From Brevibacterium aurantiacum (GTDB lineage Bacteria; Actinomycetota; Actinomycetes; Actinomycetales; Brevibacteriaceae), in contig NZ_VLTK01000013.1 in the NCBI RefSeq assembly GCF_007558825.1, forward strand, positions 54,941 through 118,940: a stretch of 64,000 nt of DNA, written 5' to 3'. This document shows, one piece after another, positions 9,185 to 18,001 of the stretch. The notes under the pieces are model-generated. The model made no database searches and was not told the origin of the DNA. It was given only the letters and a program-made list of their open reading frames with translations. Every line of letters starts with the position of its first letter. Position 1 is the first letter of the stretch. A program made the translations under genes and the position numbers.

Positions 9185-11083
9185 ATGACGGAGCGCGCAG
9201 CAGGGCCAGAGACAGCAGCAGTGGATTCCGTCGCACGCGCGATCAGCCTGATCGCGCGGGGCAACCCCGTCGATCGCAGCTCGTTGGAATCAGAACTCGG
9301 GCGGCAGTCGGACCTCATCGACTCGCTGCTCGATCTGTCCACGACCATGGTTCGCTGGCGCCAGAAGGACCATGAACGCGCCGCCCTGCTCGAAAGCGCC
9401 TCTGAGCTCATCCAGGTCAGAGACACCAAGCGCCTTCTGCAGAAGCTCGTCGACAGAGCCAAGTCGCTGATCGGCTGCGACATCGCTTACCTCTCCGAAT
9501 ACAACCCCGAAACCGACGAGCTCAACGTCAGAGCCAGTCGCGGGGCGATCTCGCTCCAACTCCCGGCGCTCCGGGTGCCACCGGGAGTCGGACTTGCGGG
9601 CCGGGTCGTCCGTGACCGAGCCGCCCACTGGACTTCGGACTACGACCTGACTCAGCTGCCTCATGAGCGGCGTGTGGACTCAGCGGTCAAGGCAGAAGGC
9701 ATGGAGTCGCTCCTCGGAGTGCCGATGGTCGTCGACGGTGAAGTACTCGGTGCCCTGTTCGCGGCGAATCGCTACCCCCATGACTTCGGAGCAGATGAGA
9801 TCACTCTGCTCTCCGCCCTGGCAGACCATGCCTCGGTGATTCTCAAGACCGCGCGACTCATGGGCGAACTCGCAGAGGCGGCAGCACTGTCAGCTGCCGC
9901 AGAAGAGCTGGCTGCGGCCAAGGCGAGCACCTTGCAGCGACTCGTCGAGGTCGAAGAGCAGCTGACCCAGTTGGTGCTGCAGGGCCACGGGGCACCAGCC
10001 GTCACCAACGTCATCTCCGAAACTCTCCGTGCCGAGGTGCTCATCGTCGACAGTTGGAGGCTGGACTCCCCCCATTTCCCAGCAGACGAGGGTTTCTTCG
10101 CCGAAGTCGACATGAGTCGAGAAGACATTCTCGCGGCGTTGGATACCAGTCGCCGCACCGGGCGGAGCATTCAGATTGCTCACGCCAAGCGACTCATCGC
10201 CGCTTCGGTGGCGTCGAACAGACGTCAGCACAGCGGACTGTTCGTGCGCTTCCATAACGACCCGAAAGACGGCGACCACAGCATCGTCGCTCAGGCCGCA
10301 CAGTCCTTGGCCCTCATCCAGATGAACGAGCAGTCACGCGCCGACGCTGAGAACCGTGTGCGCGGCGAATTGGCCGTCGATCTGATCGCCGACACCAGAA
10401 GTCTGGACGAGCTGCGAGCGCGAGCGCGCTCCAGCAACTTCACCCTCCTCGGCCCTTGGCAGCTGATAGTGGTCCAAGCCGGCCCCAACGACTTCGACCG
10501 CATCGGCTCGTACTTGGCTCGGATCGAGCCGCGAATTCTCATGACCCAGCGCTCCCCAGGGCTGACAGTGCTGCTGCCCCGTTCGGCTCATCGAACCCGG
10601 ACACAGCTGGAAGAGCTGCTCACAGCCTCAGAAGTCCTGCGCAACTGCCTGGTCGTCGTCTCCGACACCGGTTTTCAGCGTTCGGAGCTGCGCACCGCAG
10701 AGGACGAGCTGTGGTCGTGCGTGCGTGTCCTCAATTCGCTGTCGATCACCAGCGGCGTCGCACCCGCCGAGGACTTCGCTCCCTACACAGCCATGTTCGG
10801 CTCGGTCCCCGGACACGTCGGACAGTTCATGGAGCGCATGCTCGGCCCCCTCCGACGATGGGACCGGAGACAATCCGCCGATCTGGTCACCACACTGCGC
10901 ACGTACTTCGAACACAGCAGCAGCATCAGCCGCACCGCCGCCGCTCTCTCGGTTCACGTCAACACCGTCAAGCTGCGCCTTGAGCGCATCGACGCGGTAC
11001 TCGACATCGATTGGCGTGCACCCGAATATGCGTTCCGCCTCCACGTCGCACTCCGTCTGGATCAGCTCCAGCAGAAGGTCTGA
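9185..11083 (+). CDS. GAF-domain PucR/CdaR-type transcriptional regulator
   Basis: 632 residues. Layout: an N-terminal helical part (1-90), a GAF sensor domain (about 75-225, with SLIGCDIAYLSEYNPETDEL and VPPGVGLAGRVVRDRA), a coiled-coil segment rich in Ala/Glu (220-260), a diverged middle domain, and a C-terminal PucR-family helix-turn-helix (about 570-630, LRTYFEHSSSISRTAAAL then HVNTVKLRLERIDAVL). It sits directly upstream of the HMG-CoA reductase/lyase operon in the same direction, with 216 bases between them holding two inverted repeats. The likely role is substrate-responsive activator of that operon. The inducer (mevalonate?) is inference. Confidence 0.88.
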   Translation: MTERAAGPETAAVDSVARAISLIARGNPVDRSSLESELGRQSDLIDSLLDLSTTMVRWRQKDHERAALLESASELIQVRDTKRLLQKLVDRAKSLIGCDIAYLSEYNPETDELNVRASRGAISLQLPALRVPPGVGLAGRVVRDRAAHWTSDYDLTQLPHERRVDSAVKAEGMESLLGVPMVVDGEVLGALFAANRYPHDFGADEITLLSALADHASVILKTARLMGELAEAAALSAAAEELAAAKASTLQRLVEVEEQLTQLVLQGHGAPAVTNVISETLRAEVLIVDSWRLDSPHFPADEGFFAEVDMSREDILAALDTSRRTGRSIQIAHAKRLIAASVASNRRQHSGLFVRFHNDPKDGDHSIVAQAAQSLALIQMNEQSRADAENRVRGELAVDLIADTRSLDELRARARSSNFTLLGPWQLIVVQAGPNDFDRIGSYLARIEPRILMTQRSPGLTVLLPRSAHRTRTQLEELLTASEVLRNCLVVVSDTGFQRSELRTAEDELWSCVRVLNSLSITSGVAPAEDFAPYTAMFGSVPGHVGQFMERMLGPLRRWDRRQSADLVTTLRTYFEHSSSISRTAAALSVHVNTVKLRLERIDAVLDIDWRAPEYAFRLHVALRLDQLQQKV

Positions 11084-11118
11084 ATGCAGTCAGGCACGAG
11101 CCACCTGCCCTGGCCGAT

Positions 11119-11133
11119 CCAGCCAGTGGCTGG
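11119..11133. promoter_or_regulatory. 15-bp inverted repeat upstream of the HMG-CoA operon
   Basis: CCAGCCA and TGGCTGG are perfect 7-bp arms around a single G. It lies 36 bases after the regulator stop. It could be a regulator half-site pair or part of a terminator for the regulator gene; no T-run is visible. Confidence 0.4.
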
Positions 11134-11139
11134 AGACAT

Positions 11140-11160
11140 CTATGGCCATAACGGCCATAG
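11140..11160. promoter_or_regulatory. 21-bp inverted repeat, candidate operator of the HMG-CoA operon
   Basis: CTATGGCC and GGCCATAG are perfect 8-bp arms around ATAAC. It is placed 140 bases before the HMG-CoA reductase start and about 20 bases ahead of a TTGACT hexamer at 11181, the only reasonable -35 in this gap. Position upstream of the -35 suits activator binding by the PucR-type protein. Confidence 0.5.
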
Positions 11161-11299
11161 GTGATCGAGCCCAGAAGTGCTTGACTGAACTCTGCGCGGA
11201 ATTGCTCTGCGCGAACGTTCTGACCGGCTCAGCTCGGCCGCTTTCGGCAGCCGCAGTCGGCAGATGCAGACTCGAAGAAGACTCGACAGGAGACACACA

Positions 11300-12574
11300 A
11301 TGGCAGAGAACAGTCGTATCGCCGACTTCCGCAATATGTCGGTCAACGATCGTCGCACGGCAGTAGCCGAGGCAACCGGGCTCGACACCGAGGTGTTCGC
11401 CCAGATCGATGCGACTGCATTCGGCCCCGAACAGGCCGCGAACCTGAGTGAGAACGTCTTCGGCGTCTTCTCCCTGCCGTTGGGAGCCGCCACCAACTTC
11501 ACGATCAACGGCACCGATGTCCTCGTACCCATGGCCACCGAAGAGGCTTCGGTCATCGCCGCTGCCAGCAACGCCGCCCGGATGGCGCGCCCCCAGGGTG
11601 GGTTCTTCACCAGCTCGACCCAGCCGATCATGCAGGCGCAGATCCAGCTCATCAATGTGGCAGACCCCCATGCCGCCCGGTCTCGCATCTTCGAACGCCA
11701 GGACGAGATCATCGACCTGGCCAATGCACAGGATCCGAAGCTCGTCGAGGTCGGCGGAGGCGTCAAGGGCCTCGATGTCCGCCTCGTCGAGGCGAAGTCG
11801 GCAACCTACGTCGTCGTCCACCTCCATGTCGACGTCCGCGACGCCATGGGCGCGAACGCGGTGAATACCATGGCAGAGGCCGTCTCAAGCAGTCTCGCGG
11901 CGATCGCCGAAGGTGACGCACTCCTGCGAATCCTGACGAACAAGGCCGATCTGCGTCTGAGCCGAGCACGCGCCGTCTTCGACAAGGAGCTGCTGGGAGG
12001 CGCCGAGGTCGTCGACAACATCCTCCATGCCTATGAGTTGGCCGCAGCCGACCCGTACCGCGCCGCCACACACAACAAAGGCATCATGAACGGCATCTCC
12101 GCCGTCGTCCTGGCCACCGGCAATGACACTCGCGCTGTAGAAGCCGGCGCCCATTCGCATGCCCTCATCGACGGTCGTTACACCTCACTGTCCACATTCG
12201 AGAAGAATGCCGAGGGCAACCTCGTGGGCAACCTCGAGATGCCGATGCCCGTCGGCCTCGTGGGTGGTGCCACGAAGGTCCACCCTGCGGCCCGAACCGC
12301 ACTCCAGATCGCCGAGGTGAGCACGGCGAAGGATCTGGCCGAAATCATCGTCGCCGCAGGTCTGGCGCAGAATCTGGCGGCCCTGCGAGTCCTTGCCACC
12401 GAAGGTGTGCAGCGCGGCCACATGTCGCTGCATGCGAAGAACCTCGCCATGTCTGCCGGTGCCACCGCCGAGGAATCCAAGGCCATCGTGAAGAGGCTCA
12501 TCGAAGAGAAGGCCTTCCGCTTCGACCGAGTTCAGGCCATCCTCGCCGAGCTTCGCTCAGGTGGATCGAAATGA
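11300..12574 (+). CDS. mvaA: Hydroxymethylglutaryl-CoA reductase, class II (degradative type)
   Basis: 424 residues from the ATG at 11300, seven bases after an AGGAGA site; the frame is open upstream but without family sequence. Class II motifs are intact: the catalytic-Glu segment ENVFGVFSLPLGAATNF, VPMATEEASVIAAAS, the DAMGAN nucleotide-binding loop with Asp, GNDTRAVEAGAHSHA, VGGATKVHP with the active Lys, and the catalytic-His block GHMSLHAKNLAMSAGA. The enzyme interconverts mevalonate and HMG-CoA. Its overlap with an HMG-CoA lyase gene argues for the catabolic direction, as in the Pseudomonas mevalonii mvaAB operon: mevalonate plus CoA oxidised to HMG-CoA. Nicotinamide preference is not readable. 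Confidence 0.93.
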   Translation: MAENSRIADFRNMSVNDRRTAVAEATGLDTEVFAQIDATAFGPEQAANLSENVFGVFSLPLGAATNFTINGTDVLVPMATEEASVIAAASNAARMARPQGGFFTSSTQPIMQAQIQLINVADPHAARSRIFERQDEIIDLANAQDPKLVEVGGGVKGLDVRLVEAKSATYVVVHLHVDVRDAMGANAVNTMAEAVSSSLAAIAEGDALLRILTNKADLRLSRARAVFDKELLGGAEVVDNILHAYELAAADPYRAATHNKGIMNGISAVVLATGNDTRAVEAGAHSHALIDGRYTSLSTFEKNAEGNLVGNLEMPMPVGLVGGATKVHPAARTALQIAEVSTAKDLAEIIVAAGLAQNLAALRVLATEGVQRGHMSLHAKNLAMSAGATAEESKAIVKRLIEEKAFRFDRVQAILAELRSGGSK

Positions 12575-13506
12575 TGGACTCACTCCCTCAGGTGTTCACC
12601 CATGACACGCTGCCGACTCAGGTCAGGGTCTACGAGGTCAGCGCACGGGACGGCCTCCAGGCCGAATCAGTCACTCTGCCCGCCGAGACGCGTGCCCAGC
12701 TCATCTCCCGACTGGCAGGTGCCGGCCTGAGAACCATCGAAGCAGGCAGCTTCGTGTCTCCTCGGGCCGTTCCGCAGATGGCCGACACCCGCTCGGTTCT
12801 CGACGAGCTCGACCTCGACTCGGACATCTCCTATCCGGTCCTCGTACCCAACCGTCGCGGGCTCGACGATGCCAGGGCGGCTGGGGCCAAGGACGTCGCC
12901 GTCTTCGTCAGTGTCACTGAATCGTTCTCTCGGGCCAACCTCGGCGACAGCCTCGAGGTGACCACGGCACGCAACCTTGACGTGGCAGCGGCGGCCACCT
13001 CGGCGGGGATGCACGCCCGCGGGTATCTGTCCATGGTCTTCGGCGACCCCTGGGAAGGTCCAGTGGATCCGCAACGCGTGGTCACCGCGGCTGCGCAGCT
13101 GCTGGAGGCCGGCTGCTCGTCGATCTCGCTCGGAGATACGATCGGCACCGCGACACCTGGACACGTGACTGCTGTCCTGCAGGCACTGATCGAAAGCGGC
13201 GTCCCCGTCGACGCGATCGCGCTGCACACTCATAACACCTATGGCCAGGCGCTGGCCAACGTCTTCGCCGCCCTCCAACTCGGAGTGAGTGAATTCGACG
13301 CTTCTGCCGGAGGAGTCGGAGGCTGCCCGTTCGCGGGTTCGGCAACCGGAAATCTGGCAACCGAGGATCTCGTGTGGATGCTCAATGGCTTGGGAATCTC
13401 GACCGGAGTCGACATCCGCACAATCGCGGAGACGAGCCAATGGCTCAGCCGGCAGCTCGACAAGCCACTGGCATCTGCCACATCCGCGGCCATCGTCAAT
13501 CAGTAA
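12571..13506 (+). CDS. mvaB: Hydroxymethylglutaryl-CoA lyase
   Basis: 311 residues, TIM-barrel HMGL-like family. The substrate loop VSARDGLQAES, ALHTHNTYGQALAN (metal His pair) and the signature GGCPFAGSATGNLATEDL with the active-site Cys are all present. It cleaves HMG-CoA to acetoacetate and acetyl-CoA. Start is ATG at 12571 overlapping the reductase stop by 4 bases (12574 is a second ATG in frame), so both are made in fixed ratio. Acetoacetate would then need a CoA-transferase, which I do not find in this window. Confidence 0.93.
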   Translation: MMDSLPQVFTHDTLPTQVRVYEVSARDGLQAESVTLPAETRAQLISRLAGAGLRTIEAGSFVSPRAVPQMADTRSVLDELDLDSDISYPVLVPNRRGLDDARAAGAKDVAVFVSVTESFSRANLGDSLEVTTARNLDVAAAATSAGMHARGYLSMVFGDPWEGPVDPQRVVTAAAQLLEAGCSSISLGDTIGTATPGHVTAVLQALIESGVPVDAIALHTHNTYGQALANVFAALQLGVSEFDASAGGVGGCPFAGSATGNLATEDLVWMLNGLGISTGVDIRTIAETSQWLSRQLDKPLASATSAAIVNQ

Positions 13507-13553
13507 CACCACCACTCATCAACAGACAGTTCATCAACAGAAGGTAGGCGAAG

Positions 13554-13967
13554 ATGCCACAGCTGCTCGAAGTCTGGAATGACACCGTCGACTCGAAACA
13601 TCTCGTCGGCAGCATTGCCATCGGAATCGGGGTGGCGGTACCGGCATTCCTCATTTCCGACCACTTCTTCACGACCACCGGCGATCCGGAACTGGGGCAT
13701 TCCTATGCCCTCCTGATCGGGATCGTGGGCTGCATCATCGGTGCCGTGATCTCCGGAATACTGTTCAAGCCCAAGCGAGTGATCACCGAATCAGAGGCTG
13801 ACACGCGCAACAGGCAGGAAGTCATCGACGAAGTCGTCGAAGAGTACGGAGACCTGGGTGACCCCAGCGATCTCAAACCGGCAGTGCAGGAGGAGATCCG
13901 AGCGCTCGGGCTCTTCGACGCCCTGGTCGAGAATCATGAGAACCGAGCGAAGGGTGCACAGCTGTGA
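13554..13967 (+). CDS. Small membrane protein, probable accessory subunit of the adjacent TctA-like permease
   Basis: 137 residues, not recognised as a named family. Two predicted transmembrane helices (about 18-36 and 47-70) are followed by a charged cytoplasmic tail (75-137) rich in Glu/Asp with VIDEVVEEYGDLGDPSDL. It starts after AAGGTAGG and its stop overlaps the GTG start of the permease by 4 bases, so co-translation is likely. In the tripartite tricarboxylate transporter family the small membrane subunit is TctB (about 150 residues, four helices). This protein fills that genomic slot but has only two helices and a long tail. Confidence 0.75.
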   Translation: MPQLLEVWNDTVDSKHLVGSIAIGIGVAVPAFLISDHFFTTTGDPELGHSYALLIGIVGCIIGAVISGILFKPKRVITESEADTRNRQEVIDEVVEEYGDLGDPSDLKPAVQEEIRALGLFDALVENHENRAKGAQL

Positions 13968-15349
13968 GCGCGGACCTCATCGAACCGATCCTGTGGGCAA
14001 TCGGCATGGCCCTGCTGGCTGCAGTGCTCTTCACCGGAATCGGCCTCATCTCAGGCACCGACGAGACAGCGATCGTCGCACCCCTGGCACTGCTCGTCAT
14101 CCTCATCGGTGTGCCGCCGGCCGGTGTCATCGCCTTCTTCCTCTCAGCGATCATCGCCAAGCACATCTCTCACGCCGTGCCCACGACACTGCTGGGGATA
14201 CCCGGCGACACCACTGCAGTGCCGATGCTGCGCGAGGCACAGCTGCTGCGTTCTCTCGGAGTGCCCCATATCGCCCTGCAGAAGGCCATATCGGGTGGCG
14301 TCATCTCGGTGATCATCGCGATTCCGCTGTCGATTCTCTTCGCCCTGGTCCTCACTCCGTTCGCTGAGGCCATCGGTGCCGCAGCACCGTGGATCTTCAT
14401 CGCGGCGGCCATACTCGTCGCGTATACCTCGAAGGGAAAGCTGGCGGCAGTTCTCGCTCTGATCCCCTTCGTCCTCATCATCGTCGGGCTGCAGGCGTTC
14501 ATCCTCGAACAGAAGGAAGCGACGTTCACGACCTCCTTCTTCCTGGGCATGGCGACCGGCCCGCTCATCTACGATCTGTTCTCTGCCCTGTCCCCCGCAG
14601 GCCGTCGATCGATGACGCAGACAGGCAAGCGGGAATTCGATCTTGCTCCCGACGTCCGGCCCGCCGGTGGCCCAAAGCTGCCGAACCCATTCACGGTCCT
14701 GGACCGGCAGCAGTTGGCCTACACCAGCGGTTCGGCCGTCATCACCAGCGCAACCTTCGTCTTCTCACCCGTCGCCATGGCGGTGCTCATGGGTGAGATC
14801 GCCGGCAGCCGGATCAAGAACGGCTTCCATCGGCTGACAACGGTCGTGTCGGTGAGGAACGGAACCACCGAGTCGACCTATATCGCCGAGACCCTGATCC
14901 CGCTGATCGCCATCGGGCTTCCGCTCTCACCCATGGCCGCGGGCCCGGCCGCGCCCCTCTTCAACGCACCGCCTGTCTACACTCTTGATGCCAAGACGGG
15001 TGAGACGAACAACCTGCATGACCTGCTGTCGACCGGTGAGTTCGCGCTCTTCTCGATCATCGCCGCGGTCATCGCCGTTGCAGTCGCCTATCCGTTCGTG
15101 ATGAGAAACGCCCACCGGGCTGCTACCTGGGTGATGAAATCAGTCTCCCACGAGGCGATCATCGCAGGCTTCGCCGCGCTCATCTGTGTCATCTGCCTAT
15201 ACGAAGGCGGGCTGCTCGCACTCGGTGTGACCATCACCGTGGGACTGGTCGGCGGCCTGTTCAATCGCATGATCGGCATGCACGCCGGCGTCCAGTTCAT
15301 GGGCTACTACGTCGCCGTCCTCACCGTTCCGGCGGTCTTGGCGCTGTGA
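13964..15349 (+). CDS. TctA-like tripartite carboxylate transporter permease, probable mevalonate or related carboxylate uptake
   Basis: 461 residues with about 10-12 hydrophobic segments. The TctA (DUF112) type hairpin is recognisable in LLGIPGDTTAVPMLREAQLL followed by a Gly/Ile-rich helix, and again in the second half around ETLIPLIAIGLPLSPMAAG. GTG start at 13964 overlaps the previous stop. No TctC-type periplasmic binding protein is nearby, and it is more diverged than typical TctA. Because it ends the reductase-lyase operon, uptake of mevalonate or 3-hydroxy-3-methylglutarate is the natural guess. Confidence 0.8.
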   Translation: MSADLIEPILWAIGMALLAAVLFTGIGLISGTDETAIVAPLALLVILIGVPPAGVIAFFLSAIIAKHISHAVPTTLLGIPGDTTAVPMLREAQLLRSLGVPHIALQKAISGGVISVIIAIPLSILFALVLTPFAEAIGAAAPWIFIAAAILVAYTSKGKLAAVLALIPFVLIIVGLQAFILEQKEATFTTSFFLGMATGPLIYDLFSALSPAGRRSMTQTGKREFDLAPDVRPAGGPKLPNPFTVLDRQQLAYTSGSAVITSATFVFSPVAMAVLMGEIAGSRIKNGFHRLTTVVSVRNGTTESTYIAETLIPLIAIGLPLSPMAAGPAAPLFNAPPVYTLDAKTGETNNLHDLLSTGEFALFSIIAAVIAVAVAYPFVMRNAHRAATWVMKSVSHEAIIAGFAALICVICLYEGGLLALGVTITVGLVGGLFNRMIGMHAGVQFMGYYVAVLTVPAVLAL

Positions 15350-15468
15350 CGCGCAAGGTCCGGAAACGTCACAGAAATTCATAGTCTAGTAATCCGATGG
15401 ACTTAGTGGGTATTGTTGGCATCGATCGAATTGCTCAACAATCTTCGGCATGCTGAAAGGTCCCCACC

Positions 15469-16377
15469 ATGCGCCAACTCATCGTCCTCGGGCTCGTCGG
15501 GCTCCTTGCCCAACTCATCGACGGCTCCCTCGGCATGGCCTATGGGGTGACGTCGACGACCCTGCTGCTCGCCGCCGGGATCGCCCCGGCAACCGCCTCG
15601 GCGGCGGTGCACTTCTCCGAGATCGGCACCTCGCTGGTCTCCGGGATCTCGCACCACAAGTTCGGCAATGTCGACTGGAAGACGGTCTCGATCCTCGCGG
15701 TACCCGGCTTCATCGGAGCCTTCGCCGGCGCCACGTTCCTCGCCGGCCTCAGCGGTGACGCGGCCACTCCGTGGATCTCGGGCATTCTGCTGCTCCTCGG
15801 CGTCTATGTGATCTGGCGATTCCTCGCCCTCGGCGGCCGCCGCCCCACCTTCAAGGGACGTCCGGGCCCGAAGCTCCTCGTCCCCGTCGGTCTCATCGGC
15901 GGTGCACTCGACTCCATCGGCGGAGGCGGCTGGGGGCCAGTCGGAACCACAACGCTCCTGTCGTCTGGCCGGCTCGAGCCGCGCAAGGTCGTCGGCTCGA
16001 TCGACACCAGCGAATTCGTCGTCGCTGTCGGCGGCTCGCTCGGGTTCCTGTTTGCCCTCGGCTCCTCGGGCATCGAGTGGTCCATCGCAGCCGCCCTTCT
16101 GATCGGTGGAATCATCGCCGCCCCCTTCGCCGCCTGGCTGGTCAAGATCCTGCCTGCTCGGATCCTCGCCATCGCGGCAGGTGGAATCATCATCCTCACC
16201 AACGCACGCACCATCGCGCTGGCGCTCGGCGCTTCGACCGCCACCGTCTCGACAATCCTCATGGTGCTCGCTGCCGTCTGGGTCGCCCTCATCGTTCAGG
16301 CCGTAGGGAACGAGCGCAGGGCTCGGCGCGCAGAAGCCGCCCAGGCAGCCGAGGTCGAGGTCGGCGCGGCCAGCTGA
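15469..16377 (+). CDS. TauE/SafE family membrane protein (sulfite/sulfonate exporter type)
   Basis: 302 residues, about eight transmembrane helices. Family repeats are visible as QLIDGSLGMAYGVTSTTLLL in the first half and GALDSIGGGGWGPVGTT in the second, both with the Gly-rich D-x-x-x-G pattern of TauE. A short basic/acidic tail follows. The Rrf2 regulator starts 27 bases after its stop in the same direction, which fits control of sulfur or anion export. Substrate cannot be assigned; sulfite and organosulfonates are the family precedents. Confidence 0.87.
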   Translation: MRQLIVLGLVGLLAQLIDGSLGMAYGVTSTTLLLAAGIAPATASAAVHFSEIGTSLVSGISHHKFGNVDWKTVSILAVPGFIGAFAGATFLAGLSGDAATPWISGILLLLGVYVIWRFLALGGRRPTFKGRPGPKLLVPVGLIGGALDSIGGGGWGPVGTTTLLSSGRLEPRKVVGSIDTSEFVVAVGGSLGFLFALGSSGIEWSIAAALLIGGIIAAPFAAWLVKILPARILAIAAGGIIILTNARTIALALGASTATVSTILMVLAAVWVALIVQAVGNERRARRAEAAQAAEVEVGAAS

Positions 16378-16404
16378 AGCTGAACCCGCTGTTACTATGA
16401 CGGC

Positions 16405-16863
16405 ATGCGGGTCACCACGAAATCCGACTATGCGCTTCGCGCCCTGATCGAGATCGCCAACGTCAGCGACGGTGGCCCCATCAGCGCCGACGAACTGGGA
16501 AAGCGACAGGGCATCCCCAAGGGATTCCTCCAGGCTATCCTCGCCGACCTGCGCAGAGTCGAGATCGTGGCCTCCGTCCGCGGCAAGTCCGGGGGCTGGA
16601 AACTGACGAAGCCGGCGAGCGCCACCACCATCGCCGACGTCATCCGAGCCGTCGACGGCCCCCTGGTCTCGATCTACGGGCAGCGCCCGGAAGCCGTCGA
16701 GTACGACGATGCCGCCGAGTCACTTCAGCAGGTGTGGATCGCGGCCAGGTTCGCCCTGCGCGATGTCCTCGAACAGGTGACCATCGAGGCACTGGCCTCG
16801 AAGTCCCTTCCCGCCGAGGTGACCGAGAGGGTCGCGATCGAAGACGCCTGGCAGCCGCACTGA
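16405..16863 (+). CDS. Rrf2 family transcriptional regulator without cluster cysteines
   Basis: 152 residues. Winged helix at the N-terminus (MRVTTKSDYALRALIEIA, then GIPKGFLQAILADLRR and the wing GKSGGWKL) matches the Rrf2 family of IscR/NsrR/CymR. There is no cysteine at all in the protein, so it does not carry an Fe-S cluster; it more resembles CymR-type members that respond through a partner or small metabolite. Co-oriented with the TauE-like gene, it is a likely regulator of sulfur-compound handling. Confidence 0.88.
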   Translation: MRVTTKSDYALRALIEIANVSDGGPISADELGKRQGIPKGFLQAILADLRRVEIVASVRGKSGGWKLTKPASATTIADVIRAVDGPLVSIYGQRPEAVEYDDAAESLQQVWIAARFALRDVLEQVTIEALASKSLPAEVTERVAIEDAWQPH

Positions 16864-16887
16864 GCAGGCAAAACCGCAAAACGATCG

Positions 16888-17910
16888 TCACCGCCACTGC
16901 GCAGTGACGACCCCGACGTCGGCGACCACCTCGGCGATGGCGGCATTGTGGGCGGCGACGATCGGGTCATGCCGCGAGACCTTCTTACTCGACTCCGCCG
17001 TACGGGCACGGGACACGAGGAGCACGTCGCGGCGGCAGGCGTCCATCGGCATCGGGATGATCTCGACCGTCGGGTCCTCCGGCACCGAGGAATCAGGGAT
17101 CACCGCGACCGCCAGCCCAGCGGCGATCATGCGGATGATCGCCGCATAGTCATCCATCCTCATTCCCACCCGGGGCTCGAACCCGGCAGCGATGCAGAAC
17201 GACCTGACCACCTCGTCGATGGCGTCACCGGGATCGATGCTGAACGCCCAAGTCTGGAACACGAGTGAGGTGAGGTCGGGCATGCCGTGGGCGTCAAGGG
17301 CGATCGGGCCCACGGACTTCGGCACGCAGAGGAAGAGCTGCTCCGAATACAGGTGCCTCGCGGTCAGGGTCGAGGGAATCCAGGTTCTGTCGATGTCGGT
17401 GGAGACGAGCAGCGCCAGATCAAGGTCACCGGATTCCAGCCTGGCGACGAGCTTCGCATGCTCATCCATGGTCACATCGAGGGCAGCAGTGGTCGTCATA
17501 TCCGCGGGCGCGGGAAGAACAGCGGCCATCTCATCAGGGGTCTGCCAGCGCGCACGCTTCTGCAGCTGGTTGTGCAGCTTTGGGATCACCCGGGCGCCGA
17601 CCGTGGGGACGGCCCCGATGCGAACAGGGACTGCCTGATCTTCACGCCATAGAGCCACCTCGGCGCCGAGGCGATCGCACAGCCCCAGGATCTCGATGGC
17701 ACGGGAGACGACGAGGCTGCCGACCACTGTGGGCTGGGATCCCCGAGGGCTCTTCTCGATCAAGGTCGACCCCAGAGCCTTCTCCAGATTGCGCAGGTGA
17801 TGATTGACCGTCGGCTGGCTCCACCCCAGCGCGGCTGCCGCCGCTGCGACCGAGCCGGCCTCGGCGATCGCGCGCAGGGCCATGAGTCCACGGGTATCCA
17901 GGGTTTCCAT
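16888..17910 (-). CDS. LysR family transcriptional regulator, divergent to the decarboxylase gene
   Basis: 340 residues. N-terminal winged helix: METLDTRGLMALRAIAEA, AAAAALGWSQPTVNHHLRNL, KALGSTLIEKSPRG. The effector-binding domain spans roughly 100-315. It is transcribed away from the Orn/Lys/Arg decarboxylase-like gene with 91 bases between the starts, the standard LysR arrangement, so that gene is its likely target. It converges on the Rrf2 gene with 24 bases between stops. Confidence 0.9.
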   Translation of the reverse strand: METLDTRGLMALRAIAEAGSVAAAAAALGWSQPTVNHHLRNLEKALGSTLIEKSPRGSQPTVVGSLVVSRAIEILGLCDRLGAEVALWREDQAVPVRIGAVPTVGARVIPKLHNQLQKRARWQTPDEMAAVLPAPADMTTTAALDVTMDEHAKLVARLESGDLDLALLVSTDIDRTWIPSTLTARHLYSEQLFLCVPKSVGPIALDAHGMPDLTSLVFQTWAFSIDPGDAIDEVVRSFCIAAGFEPRVGMRMDDYAAIIRMIAAGLAVAVIPDSSVPEDPTVEIIPMPMDACRRDVLLVSRARTAESSKKVSRHDPIVAAHNAAIAEVVADVGVVTAQWR

Positions 17911-17958
17911 TATCCTCTTACCTCGAGATCAATAGTGTGTATTCATCAGTTTAGGGAA

Positions 17959-17978
17959 CTTGGTATTCTCCCGCCAAG
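17959..17978. promoter_or_regulatory. Inverted repeat in the LysR/decarboxylase divergent gap
   Basis: CTTGG and CCAAG arms are separated by 10 bases. It lies 24 bases before the decarboxylase ATG and 49 from the LysR start, the expected place for a LysR site. Arms are short, so chance is not excluded. Confidence 0.3.
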
Positions 17979-18001
17979 GGCCCGTTGCCTAACCTGGAAT
18001 C

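Noticed and set aside
15350..15468. Possible riboswitch or Rrf2 operator before the TauE-like gene
   Set aside because: AT-rich and with weak AGTC/GACT symmetry only; no riboswitch fold or clear palindrome could be drawn by hand.
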